A stretch of 64,000 bases of DNA from JACQZU01 sp041908165. GTDB taxonomy: Bacteria > Acidobacteriota > Holophagae > Holophagales > Holophagaceae. The translations under genes were made by a program, and so were the position numbers. A model generated the notes under the pieces. The model did no database searches and was not told the DNA's origin. It saw only the letters and a list, made by a program, of their open reading frames with translations. Of the stretch, positions 37,682 to 48,880 are shown piece after piece (the first letter of the stretch is position 1; every line of letters begins with the position of its first letter). The stretch lies in the NCBI GenBank assembly GCA_041908165.1, contig JAYRFV010000116.1, positions 1 to 64,000 of the forward strand, in the 5' to 3' direction.

Positions 37682-38212
37682 TCAGGAAAGGCGGGAGGCC
37701 AGTTCCCGGGCGCCGAGCAGCAGGGCCTCGCCCAGGAGCACCAGGAGGGCGGTGTAGCCGCCGGAGAGGGCCATGCCCAGCCAGCTGAGGAGGCTCTTGC
37801 GGACGGCCAGCCCGGCGCCGACGAGCCCCAGGGACAAGGCGGGAACGGTGTTGCTGAAGGGGATCAGGGCGAGGGGAAGCACCAGCAGCAGGCCGCTCCA
37901 GGCGACCGTGAGGCCCGCCAGCACCCGGGGGAACCCGGGGGCGGGGATCCGCAGGACCGGCCGAAGCCGTTGCTGGATCCACAAGGAAAGCCGCGGTCCC
38001 ACCGGAACGGCCTCGATCCAGCCGCGGACCCGGTCCGGCACCCAGGGCTGGCGGCGGCCCAGCACCAGCTGGGCACCCAGCAGGATCCCTGCGAGGCCGC
38101 TCAGGGGCGCGGCGAGGGCGCCCAGGCCGGGCACCAGGGAGGGCGCCGCCAGCAGCAGCAGCAGCGCCCCGTAGGCATCGCGGGAGACGGGGGGGGCGGC
38201 CGCGGTGCTCAT
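37682..38212 (-). CDS. ExoD family membrane protein
   Basis: A 176-residue integral membrane protein with about four hydrophobic helices. The N-terminal block with PSLVPGLGALAAPLSGLAGILLGAQLVLGRRQPWVPDRV is the hallmark of the ExoD family. ExoD was named for a rhizobial exopolysaccharide and alkaline-tolerance phenotype; the biochemical role is unknown. Its start overlaps the TerC stop by 4 nt, so it is translationally coupled to TerC, another membrane protein tied to pH and metal stress. That pairing supports a shared envelope-homeostasis role, by inference. Confidence 0.8.
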   Translation of the reverse strand: MSTAAAPPVSRDAYGALLLLLAAPSLVPGLGALAAPLSGLAGILLGAQLVLGRRQPWVPDRVRGWIEAVPVGPRLSLWIQQRLRPVLRIPAPGFPRVLAGLTVAWSGLLLVLPLALIPFSNTVPALSLGLVGAGLAVRKSLLSWLGMALSGGYTALLVLLGEALLLGARELASRLS

Positions 38213-39144
38213 CGGGCCGCCCGGGCATGCGGTTCCGGAAGGAGCCGCGAGGCCAGCATGGACCCGCCGATCAGCAGGGCGATGATCCCCAGGCTCCAGG
38301 CCACCGGGACCTTGTACAGGTCCACCACCAGCATCTTCAGCGCGACAAACACCAGCACCAGGCTCAGCCCGACCTTCAGGTGGCGGAACCGGTGGACGAT
38401 GCCCGCCAGCAGGAAGTAGAGGGAGCGCAGGCCGAGGATGGCGAAGATGTTGGACGTGAACACGATGAACGGGTCCCGGGTTACGGCGAAGATGGCCGGC
38501 ACGCTGTCCACCGCGAACACCAGGTCGGTCAGTTCCACCGCCACCAGCACCAGCAGCAGCGGGGTGGCATAGCGGCGGCCGTCCCGGACCACGGTGAAGG
38601 CCGGGCCGTGGTACTCGTCCACCGCCGGGACCAGCCGCTTGAACAGCCTGAAGACGGGGTTCTGGCGCGGGTCGAAACCCTGGTCGCGCAGCACCAGCAT
38701 CTTGATCCCGGTGATCAGGAGGAAGGCCCCGAACAGGTAGATCACCCAGTGGAAGCTGGCCAGGAGCGCCGCGCCGAGCCCGACGAACAGCGCCCGCATC
38801 ACCAGGGCGCCGAGGATGCCCCAGAACAGGACCCGGTGCTGGTAGGCCGCGGGCACCGAGAAGGCGCCGAAGATCAACACGAACACGAAGATGTTGTCGA
38901 CGCTGAGGGCCTTCTCGATCAGGTAGCCGGTCAGGAACTCCATCCCGCGGTCAGGACCGAAGCCCGTCCAGATCAGGCCGTTGAAGGCGAGCGCCAGGGC
39001 CACCCAGACCAGGCTCCAGGTGGCGGCCTCCTTGACCGTGACCGCGTGGGCCTTGCGGTGGAAGACGCCGAGGTCGAGGGCCAGCATCGCGAGGACGAAG
39101 GCGACGAACCCGCCCCACATCCAGATTGATCCGATCGATTCCAT
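38209..39144 (-). CDS. TerC/Alx family membrane protein
   Basis: The 311-residue protein has about nine membrane helices and the TerC core: LALDLGVFHRKAH near 22, EKALSVDNIFVFVLIFGAF near 76, and VAVELTDLVFAVDSVPAIFAVTRDPFIVFTSNIFAILGLRSLYF near 200-243, with intramembrane acidic residues. Members include Alx and MeeF/MeeY-type proteins that export Mn2+, and TerC linked to tellurite resistance. In E. coli alx is controlled by an alkaline-pH riboswitch; no such leader is visible here, as the gene starts only 13 nt after HtpX. It is coupled to ExoD by a 4-nt overlap. Confidence 0.92.
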   Translation of the reverse strand: MESIGSIWMWGGFVAFVLAMLALDLGVFHRKAHAVTVKEAATWSLVWVALALAFNGLIWTGFGPDRGMEFLTGYLIEKALSVDNIFVFVLIFGAFSVPAAYQHRVLFWGILGALVMRALFVGLGAALLASFHWVIYLFGAFLLITGIKMLVLRDQGFDPRQNPVFRLFKRLVPAVDEYHGPAFTVVRDGRRYATPLLLVLVAVELTDLVFAVDSVPAIFAVTRDPFIVFTSNIFAILGLRSLYFLLAGIVHRFRHLKVGLSLVLVFVALKMLVVDLYKVPVAWSLGIIALLIGGSMLASRLLPEPHARAAR

Positions 39145-39157
39145 GGAGGTTCCTTGG

Positions 39158-40021
39158 TCAGGCCGCGCGATGGCGGAAGGGGGTCAGGGACAGCAGGCGG
39201 GCCACCCGCGCCTGGACCGGAGGATGGGTGCTGAACCAGCTCAGCAGGCCGGTACCGCGGAAGGGGCTGGCGATCATCAGGCTCGCCGTGGCCGGCTGGG
39301 CGGTGGGGCCCGCCGCCTCGAACTCCTGTCCCCGTTCCAGGCGCTGGAGCGCGAGCGCCAGGCCCTCCGGATCCTGGGTCAGGGCCGCCGCCCCCTCGTC
39401 CGCCATGAACTCCCGCGAACGGGAGATGGCGAACTGGATGAGCGAGGCGCCGATCGGCGCCAGCAGCGCGAACAGCAGGCCGGCGAAGGGGTGGGTGCCG
39501 CCCTCCTCCTCCTGGCTGGCGCCCCCGAACAGGGCGCCCCACTGGACCACGTTCGCCAGCAGGCTGATCGCGCCGGCCAGGCCGGCGGCCACGGTGGCCA
39601 CCAGAATGTCGCGGTTCAGGATGTGGCTCAGCTCGTGGGCGATGACGCCGCGCAGTTCCCGGCGCGGCAGCGTCCGCAGGAGGCCTTCGGTGAGGGCGAC
39701 CACGCCGTGCTCGGGATTCCGGCCGGTGGCAAACGCATTGGGAGCGTCGTCCGGGATCAGGTAGACCTTCGGCTTCGGGATCCCGGCCCGGGCGGCCAGG
39801 TCCGCCACCTCGCGGTGCAGCCAGGGCGCATCCTGCTCGGGGAGTTCCTGGGCGCCCTGCAGGCGCAGCACGAGCTTGTGGCTCCAGAAGTAGGCCCCGA
39901 GGTTCAGGGCGAAGGCGGCCGCCACGGAGGCAAGTAGCCACCCGCTGCCCAGCCGGGCGCCGAAGGCGACCAGCAGCGCCGTGACCAGGCCCAGCAGCAG
40001 GAAGGTCTTGATGCGGTTCAT
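39158..40021 (-). CDS. htpX: HtpX-like M48 zinc metalloprotease
   Basis: This 287-residue inner-membrane protease has two N-terminal helices (about 7-22 and 28-48), the zinc site HELSH (near 130) with NRD following, two further hydrophobic segments, and the third ligand Glu in SREFMADEGAA. PNAFATGRNPEHGVVALTEGLL upstream of the zinc motif is typical of HtpX. The enzyme degrades damaged membrane proteins alongside FtsH. The C-terminal FSTHPP motif is present (LSWFSTHPPVQARVARL). It lies between an HPF-like gene (10 nt upstream) and TerC (13 nt downstream), all closely packed and probably one operon with a stress theme. Confidence 0.93.
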   Translation of the reverse strand: MNRIKTFLLLGLVTALLVAFGARLGSGWLLASVAAAFALNLGAYFWSHKLVLRLQGAQELPEQDAPWLHREVADLAARAGIPKPKVYLIPDDAPNAFATGRNPEHGVVALTEGLLRTLPRRELRGVIAHELSHILNRDILVATVAAGLAGAISLLANVVQWGALFGGASQEEEGGTHPFAGLLFALLAPIGASLIQFAISRSREFMADEGAAALTQDPEGLALALQRLERGQEFEAAGPTAQPATASLMIASPFRGTGLLSWFSTHPPVQARVARLLSLTPFRHRAA

Positions 40022-40031
40022 GGTCCCCTCC

Positions 40032-40337
40032 TCAGATGAAGGCGCGCTCGAAGGAGCGGTGGACGGTCCGTCCCAGGCGCTTGGATGCGGAATCGATGGC
40101 CGAGTACAGATCTCCGGCCACCGCTTCGACCACCTGGCACGGGTGGCCCTGGAGGGCCACCTCGATTCGGCAGCGCTTGTCGATGCCGCCCTTCGGCCCG
40201 TTCTCGTCGCTCATCCGGACGACCACCCGCTGGACGCCGTCGGCGCGGCGGGACAGGACGCTGCCCAGCCGCCTCCAGACATGCTCGCGGAGGGCCTCGG
40301 TGGTGGTGAAACCGGTGCTCCTGATCTCGATCCGCAT
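40032..40337 (-). CDS. HPF/RaiA family ribosome-associated protein
   Basis: A 101-residue protein with the short HPF/RaiA (sigma-54 modulation) fold: RIEIRSTGFTTTEALREHVWRRLGSVLSRR followed by VVVRMSDENGPKGGIDKRCRIEVALQG and the helix with DLYSAIDSASKRLGRTVHR. These proteins bind the 30S decoding centre and hold ribosomes in an inactive state during starvation. The long C-terminal dimerisation domain of long HPF is missing, so it is of the short type or a plain stress-linked homologue. ATG 40337 follows AAAGGAG at seven bases. It is first in the HPF-HtpX-TerC-ExoD run and diverges from a LysR gene across an AT-rich promoter region. Confidence 0.85.
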   Translation of the reverse strand: MRIEIRSTGFTTTEALREHVWRRLGSVLSRRADGVQRVVVRMSDENGPKGGIDKRCRIEVALQGHPCQVVEAVAGDLYSAIDSASKRLGRTVHRSFERAFI

Positions 40338-40448
40338 CGTTCCGCTCCTTTGCGCTCGGGGCGCAAGGACAAGGATGAGATTTGATTTCAATTCCATCCA
40401 ATTTATATTTTATAGATAATATATTTGTTTTTTGAATATAATGCAGCC
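40338..40448. promoter_or_regulatory. AT-rich divergent promoter region, HPF and LysR genes
   Basis: A 111-bp gap whose right-hand 70 bases are strongly AT-rich. On the plus strand a consensus TATAAT lies at 40437-40442, with its predicted start point falling on or next to the LysR ATG at 40449. No ribosome site precedes that ATG. On the minus strand several TATAA-like words could serve the HPF operon. Confidence 0.55.
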
Positions 40449-41348
40449 ATGGAATGGCTGAACTACCACCACCTTCTGTACTTCTGGACCGTGGCCCGGG
40501 AAGGCACCGTGACCGCGGCGGCGGAGGCGCTGCGGATCTCGCAGCCGGCGCTGAGCACCCAGCTCCGGATGCTGGAGGAGAGCCTCGGCGAACGGCTGTT
40601 CCAGCGCGCCGGCCGGAAGCTGGCCCTGACCGAGGCGGGCCGGATCGCCTTCCGCTACGCCGACGAGATCTTCACCCTCGGCCGGGAGTTCCAGAACGAG
40701 CTGAGAGGACGGCCCAGCGGCCGGCCCCTCCGCCTGGTGGTGGGCATCTCCGACGTCCTGCCCAAGCTCATGGTCCACCGCCTGCTGCGTCCGGCGCTGG
40801 AGCTCCCCGAGCCGCTGCGCCTGAGCTGCCGGGAAAGCGGCCTTCCGGCGCTGCTCGGCGCCCTGTTCGCCCACGAGGTGGACCTGCTGCTCACCGACGC
40901 CCCCCACTCCGGTGGAGGCGGTCCGCGGGCCTTCAACCACCTCCTCGGCGAGTGCGGCATCGACATCTTCGGGGCCCCCTCCCTGCTGAAGCGGCACCGG
41001 CGCCCCTTCCCGGCCTGCCTGGACGGTGCGCCGGTCCTGCTGCCCGCCGAGGGCACCCGGCTGCGCGTGGCCCTGGAGCGCTGGTTCGAGGCGGTGGGCG
41101 TCCACCCGGTGGTCGCCGGGGATTTCGACGACAGCGCGCTGATGAAGACCTTCGGCGCCGAGGGCGAAGGGTTCTTCGCCGCCCCCGCGGCGATCGCCGC
41201 CGAGGTGGAAGGGGCCTACCAGGTCCGCCGCGTCGGCAGCGCGGCGGGACTCTCCGAGCGGATCTTCGCCGTGACGACGGAGCGGCGGCTGGTGCACCCC
41301 GCGGTCCTCGCCATCCTCAAGTCCGCCCAGGAGGAGGTCTTCCCGTGA
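40449..41348 (+). CDS. LysR family regulator, NhaR-like
   Basis: A 299-residue LysR-type regulator. The N-terminal helix-turn-helix domain (MEWLNYHHLLYFWTVAREGTVTAAAEAL; ISQPALSTQLRMLEESLGERLFQR) is of the NhaR branch, recognisable by LNYHHLLYFW. The rest is a periplasmic-binding-protein-like effector domain. NhaR activates Na+/H+ antiporter or polysaccharide genes in enterics, but no antiporter is adjacent, so the target is unknown. The start ATG has no Shine-Dalgarno sequence and lies seven bases after TATAAT, so the message may be leaderless; a TTG eight codons upstream would lie before the likely transcription start and is rejected. A 5'-nucleotidase gene follows 38 nt downstream. Confidence 0.88.
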   Translation: MEWLNYHHLLYFWTVAREGTVTAAAEALRISQPALSTQLRMLEESLGERLFQRAGRKLALTEAGRIAFRYADEIFTLGREFQNELRGRPSGRPLRLVVGISDVLPKLMVHRLLRPALELPEPLRLSCRESGLPALLGALFAHEVDLLLTDAPHSGGGGPRAFNHLLGECGIDIFGAPSLLKRHRRPFPACLDGAPVLLPAEGTRLRVALERWFEAVGVHPVVAGDFDDSALMKTFGAEGEGFFAAPAAIAAEVEGAYQVRRVGSAAGLSERIFAVTTERRLVHPAVLAILKSAQEEVFP

Positions 41349-41386
41349 CGCCCGGCGGCGGTCCCTGCGGGCGGTATCCTGCAGGG

Positions 41387-42880
41387 ATGGACCTCCAGCC
41401 CACCGATGCCCCCGCGAACCGCGCCCTGCCCGCCAGCCGGGGCGTGTTCTGCAACCGCACCCTTAACTTCCGGGCGCTGCGCGCGATCGGCTACGACATG
41501 GACTACACGCTGGTGGACTACCACGCGGAAGCCTTCGAGCGGCGCGTCTACGACATGGCCAAGGAGGCCTTCCTGGCCGAGGGCTGGCCCGTGGCCGGCC
41601 TCCAGTTCGACCCGGCCATGGTCGCCCGCGGCCTGGTGATCGACACGCGGCTCGGAAACCTGGTCAAGGCCAACCGCTTCGGCTTCGTCAAGCGGGCCAT
41701 GCACGGCACCGCCGCCCTGGACTTCCCGGCCCAGCGCGAGGCCTACGCGCACGCCCTCGTGGAGCTAGCCGAGGAGCGCTGGGTGTTCCTGAACACCCTG
41801 TTCTCCCTGTCGGAGGGCTGCCTCTACGCCCAGCTGGTGGACCTCCTGGACCGCGGCGGGCTGCCGGCGCGGATGGACTACCGGGAGCTGTACGGGCGGG
41901 TCCGCGCCAAGGTCGATGCCCAGCACCTGGAGGGCCGGCTCAAGGCGGAGATCGCCGCCGACCCCGCCGGCTTCGTCCGGCTGGATCCGGAGGCCCCTCT
42001 GGCCCTGCTGGACCAGCGCGCGGCCGGCAAGCGGCTGCTCCTCATCACCAACTCCGAGTGGAGCTACACCGCCCGGATGATGGCCTATGCCTTCGATCCG
42101 TTCCTGCCGGAAGGCATGGGCTGGCGCGACCTCTTCGAGCTGGTCATCGTCGGCGCCCGCAAGCCCGCCTTCTTCGCCGAGCGCGGCCCCTTCTTCGAGG
42201 TGGTCACCGGGGAGGGCCTGCTGCGGCCGCTCGCAGGACCGCTGCAGCCCGGCGGCGCCTACCTGGGCGGCAGCGCGGCCCAGGTCGAGCAGGAACTGGG
42301 CATTTCCGGGGACCAGTTCCTCTACGTCGGCGACCACATGTTCGGCGACGTCCACATGAGCAAGCGCCAGCTGCGCTGGCGGACCGCCCTGGTCCTGCGC
42401 GAACTTGAGGCCGAGGTGGACGCCCTGGATGCCTTCGCCGAACGCGAATCCCGGCTGTCGGCGCTCATGGAGCAGAAGGAGCGGCTCGAGGCCCGGCTGG
42501 CCCAGGTGCGCCTGGCCTCGCAGCGGCTCCGGGCGGGCTACGGCCCGGTCCCCTCCGAGGGGATGGGCGCCCTGGAGGAGGCCGCCCAGGAGCTGCGGGC
42601 CCGGATCCTGGCCCTGGACGGCGAACTGGCCCCCCTGGCCCAGGCCTCCACGGAGCTGACCAACGCCCGCTGGGGCCTGCTCACCCGCGCCGGCAACGAC
42701 AAGAGCCACCTGGCCCGGCAGGTGGAGCGCTACGCCGACGTCTATACCTCGCGGGTCTCGAACTTCCTCCACGCCACGCCCTACGTCTACCTCCGCTCGC
42801 GCCGCGGCAGCCTGCCCCACGATCCAGCGGTGCCGGGCGGGCCGCCCCTCGCCCAGCCCGCGGCGGCCGAGGAGGAGTGA
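41387..42880 (+). CDS. HAD-IG family 5'-nucleotidase
   Basis: The 497-residue protein belongs to the cytosolic purine 5'-nucleotidase family (HAD superfamily, PF05761 type). Visible HAD motifs are the nucleophile Asp in IGYDMDYTLVDY (near 37), the Ser/Thr motif LLLITNSEWSYT (near 222) and the acidic motif YVGDHMFGDVHMSK (near 315). Residues ~335-430 are strongly helical, with likely coiled coil (ESRLSALMEQKERLEARLAQV), as in larger relatives. The enzyme would dephosphorylate IMP/GMP-like nucleotides in the cytoplasm; the eukaryotic name fits only by homology. Bacterial members are common in Bdellovibrio- and acidobacteria-type genomes. ATG 41387 has GCAGGG before it, a modest ribosome site. 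Convergent with the phosphatase gene, 9 nt apart. Confidence 0.88.
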   Translation: MDLQPTDAPANRALPASRGVFCNRTLNFRALRAIGYDMDYTLVDYHAEAFERRVYDMAKEAFLAEGWPVAGLQFDPAMVARGLVIDTRLGNLVKANRFGFVKRAMHGTAALDFPAQREAYAHALVELAEERWVFLNTLFSLSEGCLYAQLVDLLDRGGLPARMDYRELYGRVRAKVDAQHLEGRLKAEIAADPAGFVRLDPEAPLALLDQRAAGKRLLLITNSEWSYTARMMAYAFDPFLPEGMGWRDLFELVIVGARKPAFFAERGPFFEVVTGEGLLRPLAGPLQPGGAYLGGSAAQVEQELGISGDQFLYVGDHMFGDVHMSKRQLRWRTALVLRELEAEVDALDAFAERESRLSALMEQKERLEARLAQVRLASQRLRAGYGPVPSEGMGALEEAAQELRARILALDGELAPLAQASTELTNARWGLLTRAGNDKSHLARQVERYADVYTSRVSNFLHATPYVYLRSRRGSLPHDPAVPGGPPLAQPAAAEEE

Positions 42881-42889
42881 GGGCCGGGC

Positions 42890-43399
42890 TCAGCGCCCGG
42901 ACCCCGGCGGCAGGGACCTCAGATAGGCGGCCAGCGCCTGCTCCGACTCGGGGTGCACCATCCCGGACCGCGCAGCCAGGCCCGGCGCCTCCTCCCGTCC
43001 CACCAGGCCCTCCGCGGCCAGCCAGGCGACCATCACCAGGGCCGCGCGGTTGCCGTCGGTGCAGTGGACCACGACCCGGGCGTTGCCGGGCAGGCCGTTG
43101 CGGACCATCCGGAACAGCTCGAAGTCGTCCCGGGTGGGGGCGCGCTTGAGGCTGACGCGGGAGAAAAGGATGTCGGCCTCCGTCAGGAGCCGGACCTCCA
43201 GCCGTGCGTCGAAGCCCGCATCGCCGTCCCGGCAGATGCTGATGACGTGGGTGATGCGCTCCCGCTTCATCGCCTCGATGCACGCAGCGTCCGGGATCCC
43301 CCTCAGGATCCAGTTGCCTCGCCGCACCTCCGTGGCCTCGGGGATCCCGCTGCCGAGCAGGACGGCCACACAGGCCGGAACCAACCCAAAGGCACGCAT
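42890..43399 (-). CDS. Secreted PTP/DSP-like cysteine phosphatase
   Basis: The 169-residue protein has a signal-type start (MRAFGLVPACVAVLLGSGIP) and a dual-specificity-phosphatase-like fold ending in the C-x5-R active loop, His112-Cys113-TDGN-Arg118 (HCTDGNR). A general-acid Asp candidate is in the FSRVSLKRAPTRDD segment. PTP-like enzymes with this loop hydrolyse phosphotyrosine, phosphoinositides or phytate; export argues against a signalling role in the cytoplasm and leaves an extracellular substrate possible. The ATG at 43399 is chosen because GGGAGG stands six bases before it; a GTG two codons upstream is weaker. Confidence 0.75.
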   Translation of the reverse strand: MRAFGLVPACVAVLLGSGIPEATEVRRGNWILRGIPDAACIEAMKRERITHVISICRDGDAGFDARLEVRLLTEADILFSRVSLKRAPTRDDFELFRMVRNGLPGNARVVVHCTDGNRAALVMVAWLAAEGLVGREEAPGLAARSGMVHPESEQALAAYLRSLPPGSGR

Positions 43400-43485
43400 G
43401 CGCACCTCCCGGGGCGGCGTGTCCAGCGCCGGGCGTCCCCACTCCCAATGTAGGCCGTTCGCGGCCTCGCGTCAGGGGACGCGCG

Positions 43486-44883
43486 TCACTCGGCGGTGAA
43501 CACGGTGATGCCGTAGCGGTCCAGGTCCCGGGGCGGGTCCGCATTCCAGCGGCCGTGGGCGTGCGAGTCGTCGCTCCGGTAGCGGAGGGTGTAGGTGCCC
43601 CGGGGCAGGCTGACCACCTCGTCCGCGAGGCGGTTCTTGTAGGCCCCGCCCGCATGGTGGAGGTTCTCCCGCTCCATGCTCCAGACGCGCCGGCCGCTGC
43701 CGTCCTCGATCCAGCCGTAATCCGCGAGTCCGCCATCGACGCCTTCGCCCAGGGCGTAGACGCGGACCTTCTGGGCCGACTTCAGGGTGAAGGGAAGGCT
43801 CAGGTCCTGGTCGTTCCGGACCCGGACCAGTTCGGCCAGCACGGTCCCCGAGTCCTTGAACTCGGCCAGGGACACCTGGTGGAACTCCCCGTCGTTCGGC
43901 ACCGAGAGGGTCAGGCCGTAGAGCAGGGGATCGCAGGGCGGCGCGGCGTTCCAGTCGGCGGGCGAGTGGGATCCGTCGGTGGTGTAGCAGGCCAGGTAGT
44001 CCCCGGGCGGCAGGGTCACCTTGTCGACCACCCGGCGGTTCTTCTGGGCGCCGCCGGCGTACTGGGTGCGGCCCGGATCCATCTCCCACATCCGCTTCCG
44101 GCTGCGCACGTCGAGGATCCAGCCGTAGTCGTACATGCCCTCCTCGCGGTGCCCTTCGCCGAGGGCGTAGATGTGAAACGTGGTCGTCCGCTGCACCCTG
44201 AATCCCTGGCTGACCGACGTCCCGTCCCCGGTCCGCGTGAGCGAGAGCACGATGTTCTTCCACTTCAGCGGCGCGGCGAAGGTCTGGATCTCCCCCGCGG
44301 CAGCCCCCTGCGCGTAGATCTCCAGGCCGAAGTTCGCGGCCTGCTCCTTCCAGTCGCGCAGGCGGGCCGGGCTGTCGAGCCGGAGCAGCCGGTTCAGGAA
44401 ACTGCGGTCCTCCTTGGAGCGCCCCTCCTCCCGGCCGAGGTCGCGGCGGTCGATGTTCATGCTCCAACGCGCGAAGTAGGCGCTGCCCTGGAACCCGTGG
44501 TTGGAGAAGTAGGCCTCGTAGGCCCCCCTGGGAAGCTCGAGGTACTGGTCGGCGACGAGGTAGCGGCCGTCCCGCCGCGCGTTGGCGCCGCCCATCTGCC
44601 AGACCACCTCCCGGGTGGCGGCGTTGAGGATCCAGCCATAGGCGTAGGGCTGGGCGTCGCTGGTCCAAGGGTCCTTGGCGGGCCGCCCCCCGCCCTTGGC
44701 ATAGACGTGGACCTTCATCGGGCGCGGCAGGGAGAAGCCCTGGCTCCGGACCTCCACCGAGGCGAAATCCTTGAGCGAGACGACCGCCCGTTCCTGGGCC
44801 TGGAGGACGGGTCCCAGGAACAGCAGCGAGGCCAGCAGCAGGCTGGACCTGCGTCCGAAGGGTGCGATGCCGACCGTTGCCAT
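43486..44883 (-). CDS. Exported protein with three tandem YGWI...WNAxPPxD-like repeats
   Basis: I do not recognise a named family for this 465-residue protein. After a signal peptide (about residues 1-29), it holds three related units, at about 35-145, 205-325 and 340-462. Each unit has a jelly-roll-like beta pattern: HV(Y)A-x-GE/G, then YGWI-x-x-x-x-x-R-x-VW-x-M, then AGG-x-KNR, LP-x-G-x-Y and a Trp-containing end. Units two and three are closest and end in DDSH...WNA-x-PP-x-D-x-x-YG; the first lacks the AGG-KNR and SH-WNA parts and has diverged. The conserved Trp, His and Asp suggest sugar or metal binding. ATG 44883 follows GGAG. It is downstream of mfd. Confidence 0.65.
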   Translation of the reverse strand: MATVGIAPFGRRSSLLLASLLFLGPVLQAQERAVVSLKDFASVEVRSQGFSLPRPMKVHVYAKGGGRPAKDPWTSDAQPYAYGWILNAATREVVWQMGGANARRDGRYLVADQYLELPRGAYEAYFSNHGFQGSAYFARWSMNIDRRDLGREEGRSKEDRSFLNRLLRLDSPARLRDWKEQAANFGLEIYAQGAAAGEIQTFAAPLKWKNIVLSLTRTGDGTSVSQGFRVQRTTTFHIYALGEGHREEGMYDYGWILDVRSRKRMWEMDPGRTQYAGGAQKNRRVVDKVTLPPGDYLACYTTDGSHSPADWNAAPPCDPLLYGLTLSVPNDGEFHQVSLAEFKDSGTVLAELVRVRNDQDLSLPFTLKSAQKVRVYALGEGVDGGLADYGWIEDGSGRRVWSMERENLHHAGGAYKNRLADEVVSLPRGTYTLRYRSDDSHAHGRWNADPPRDLDRYGITVFTAE

Positions 44884-44939
44884 GGCCACTCCAAAGAACC
44901 GCCTAGAGCATAATGTAGACGCGTTTGGGCCCGGCGGGA

Positions 44940-48392
<3,453 letters not shown>

Positions 48393-48439
48393 CGGTCCAT
48401 CATGTCATGAGGGCCGGGGCGGGTTGTCCCCGCCCCGGT

Positions 48440-48871
48440 TCAGAAGCTGAGGACCACCTTGACGGTGTCGTCCACCGCGCTCTTGTCGACGTAGGCGATG
48501 AATTTCGGGTGGGTGGCCACCAGCTTCACCAGTTCCGCGGGCGTCGCGATCACCGCCGGGGGCTGGCCGTTCCCGGAGAAGGTCTGCTTCGACCAGTGGG
48601 CCTTCAGCTGGGCTGCATTCTTGCCGGTGGCCTTCTGGTAGAAGGCCTGGCGGATCGGGGAGGCTTCCGGAAGGTCCAGGGGCTCGGCCTTCCAGCCGGT
48701 GTAGAAGGTGGTGGCCTGCCCCAGGAAGAGCTGGGACACCTGGTCCGGGGTCAGCTTGCCGATGCTGTTCTTGGCCGAGAGGATGACGACGACCTGGGCC
48801 GCCGCCTGCGGGGCCGACAGCCAGGCGACGGCTGCGGCCAGCGCCATGCGTCGAAGGACCTTGGTGGGCAT
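48440..48871 (-). CDS. Short phosphate-binding-protein-like (PstS-type) periplasmic protein
   Basis: A 143-residue exported protein (signal peptide to about residue 24, AAAQ) with a shortened periplasmic-binding-protein lobe: VVILSAKNSIGKLTPDQVSQLFLGQATTFYTGWKAEPLDLPEASPIRQAFYQKATG, then the PPAVIATPAELVKLVATHPKFIAYVDKSAV strand-helix. This resembles one half of PstS-type phosphate binders, and such short forms are often found beside porins. No ABC transporter genes are near. The second ATG (48871) has AGGGG at a proper distance and is chosen over the first (48877). It follows the porin gene by 9 nt and is clearly in the same operon. Confidence 0.75.
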   Translation of the reverse strand: MPTKVLRRMALAAAVAWLSAPQAAAQVVVILSAKNSIGKLTPDQVSQLFLGQATTFYTGWKAEPLDLPEASPIRQAFYQKATGKNAAQLKAHWSKQTFSGNGQPPAVIATPAELVKLVATHPKFIAYVDKSAVDDTVKVVLSF

Positions 48872-48880
48872 GTCCATCCC

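Noticed and set aside
48440..48871. Full PstS or a truncated pst operon
   Set aside because: The gene is intact with its own signal peptide and normal end; only its length is half, and no pstCAB genes are present.
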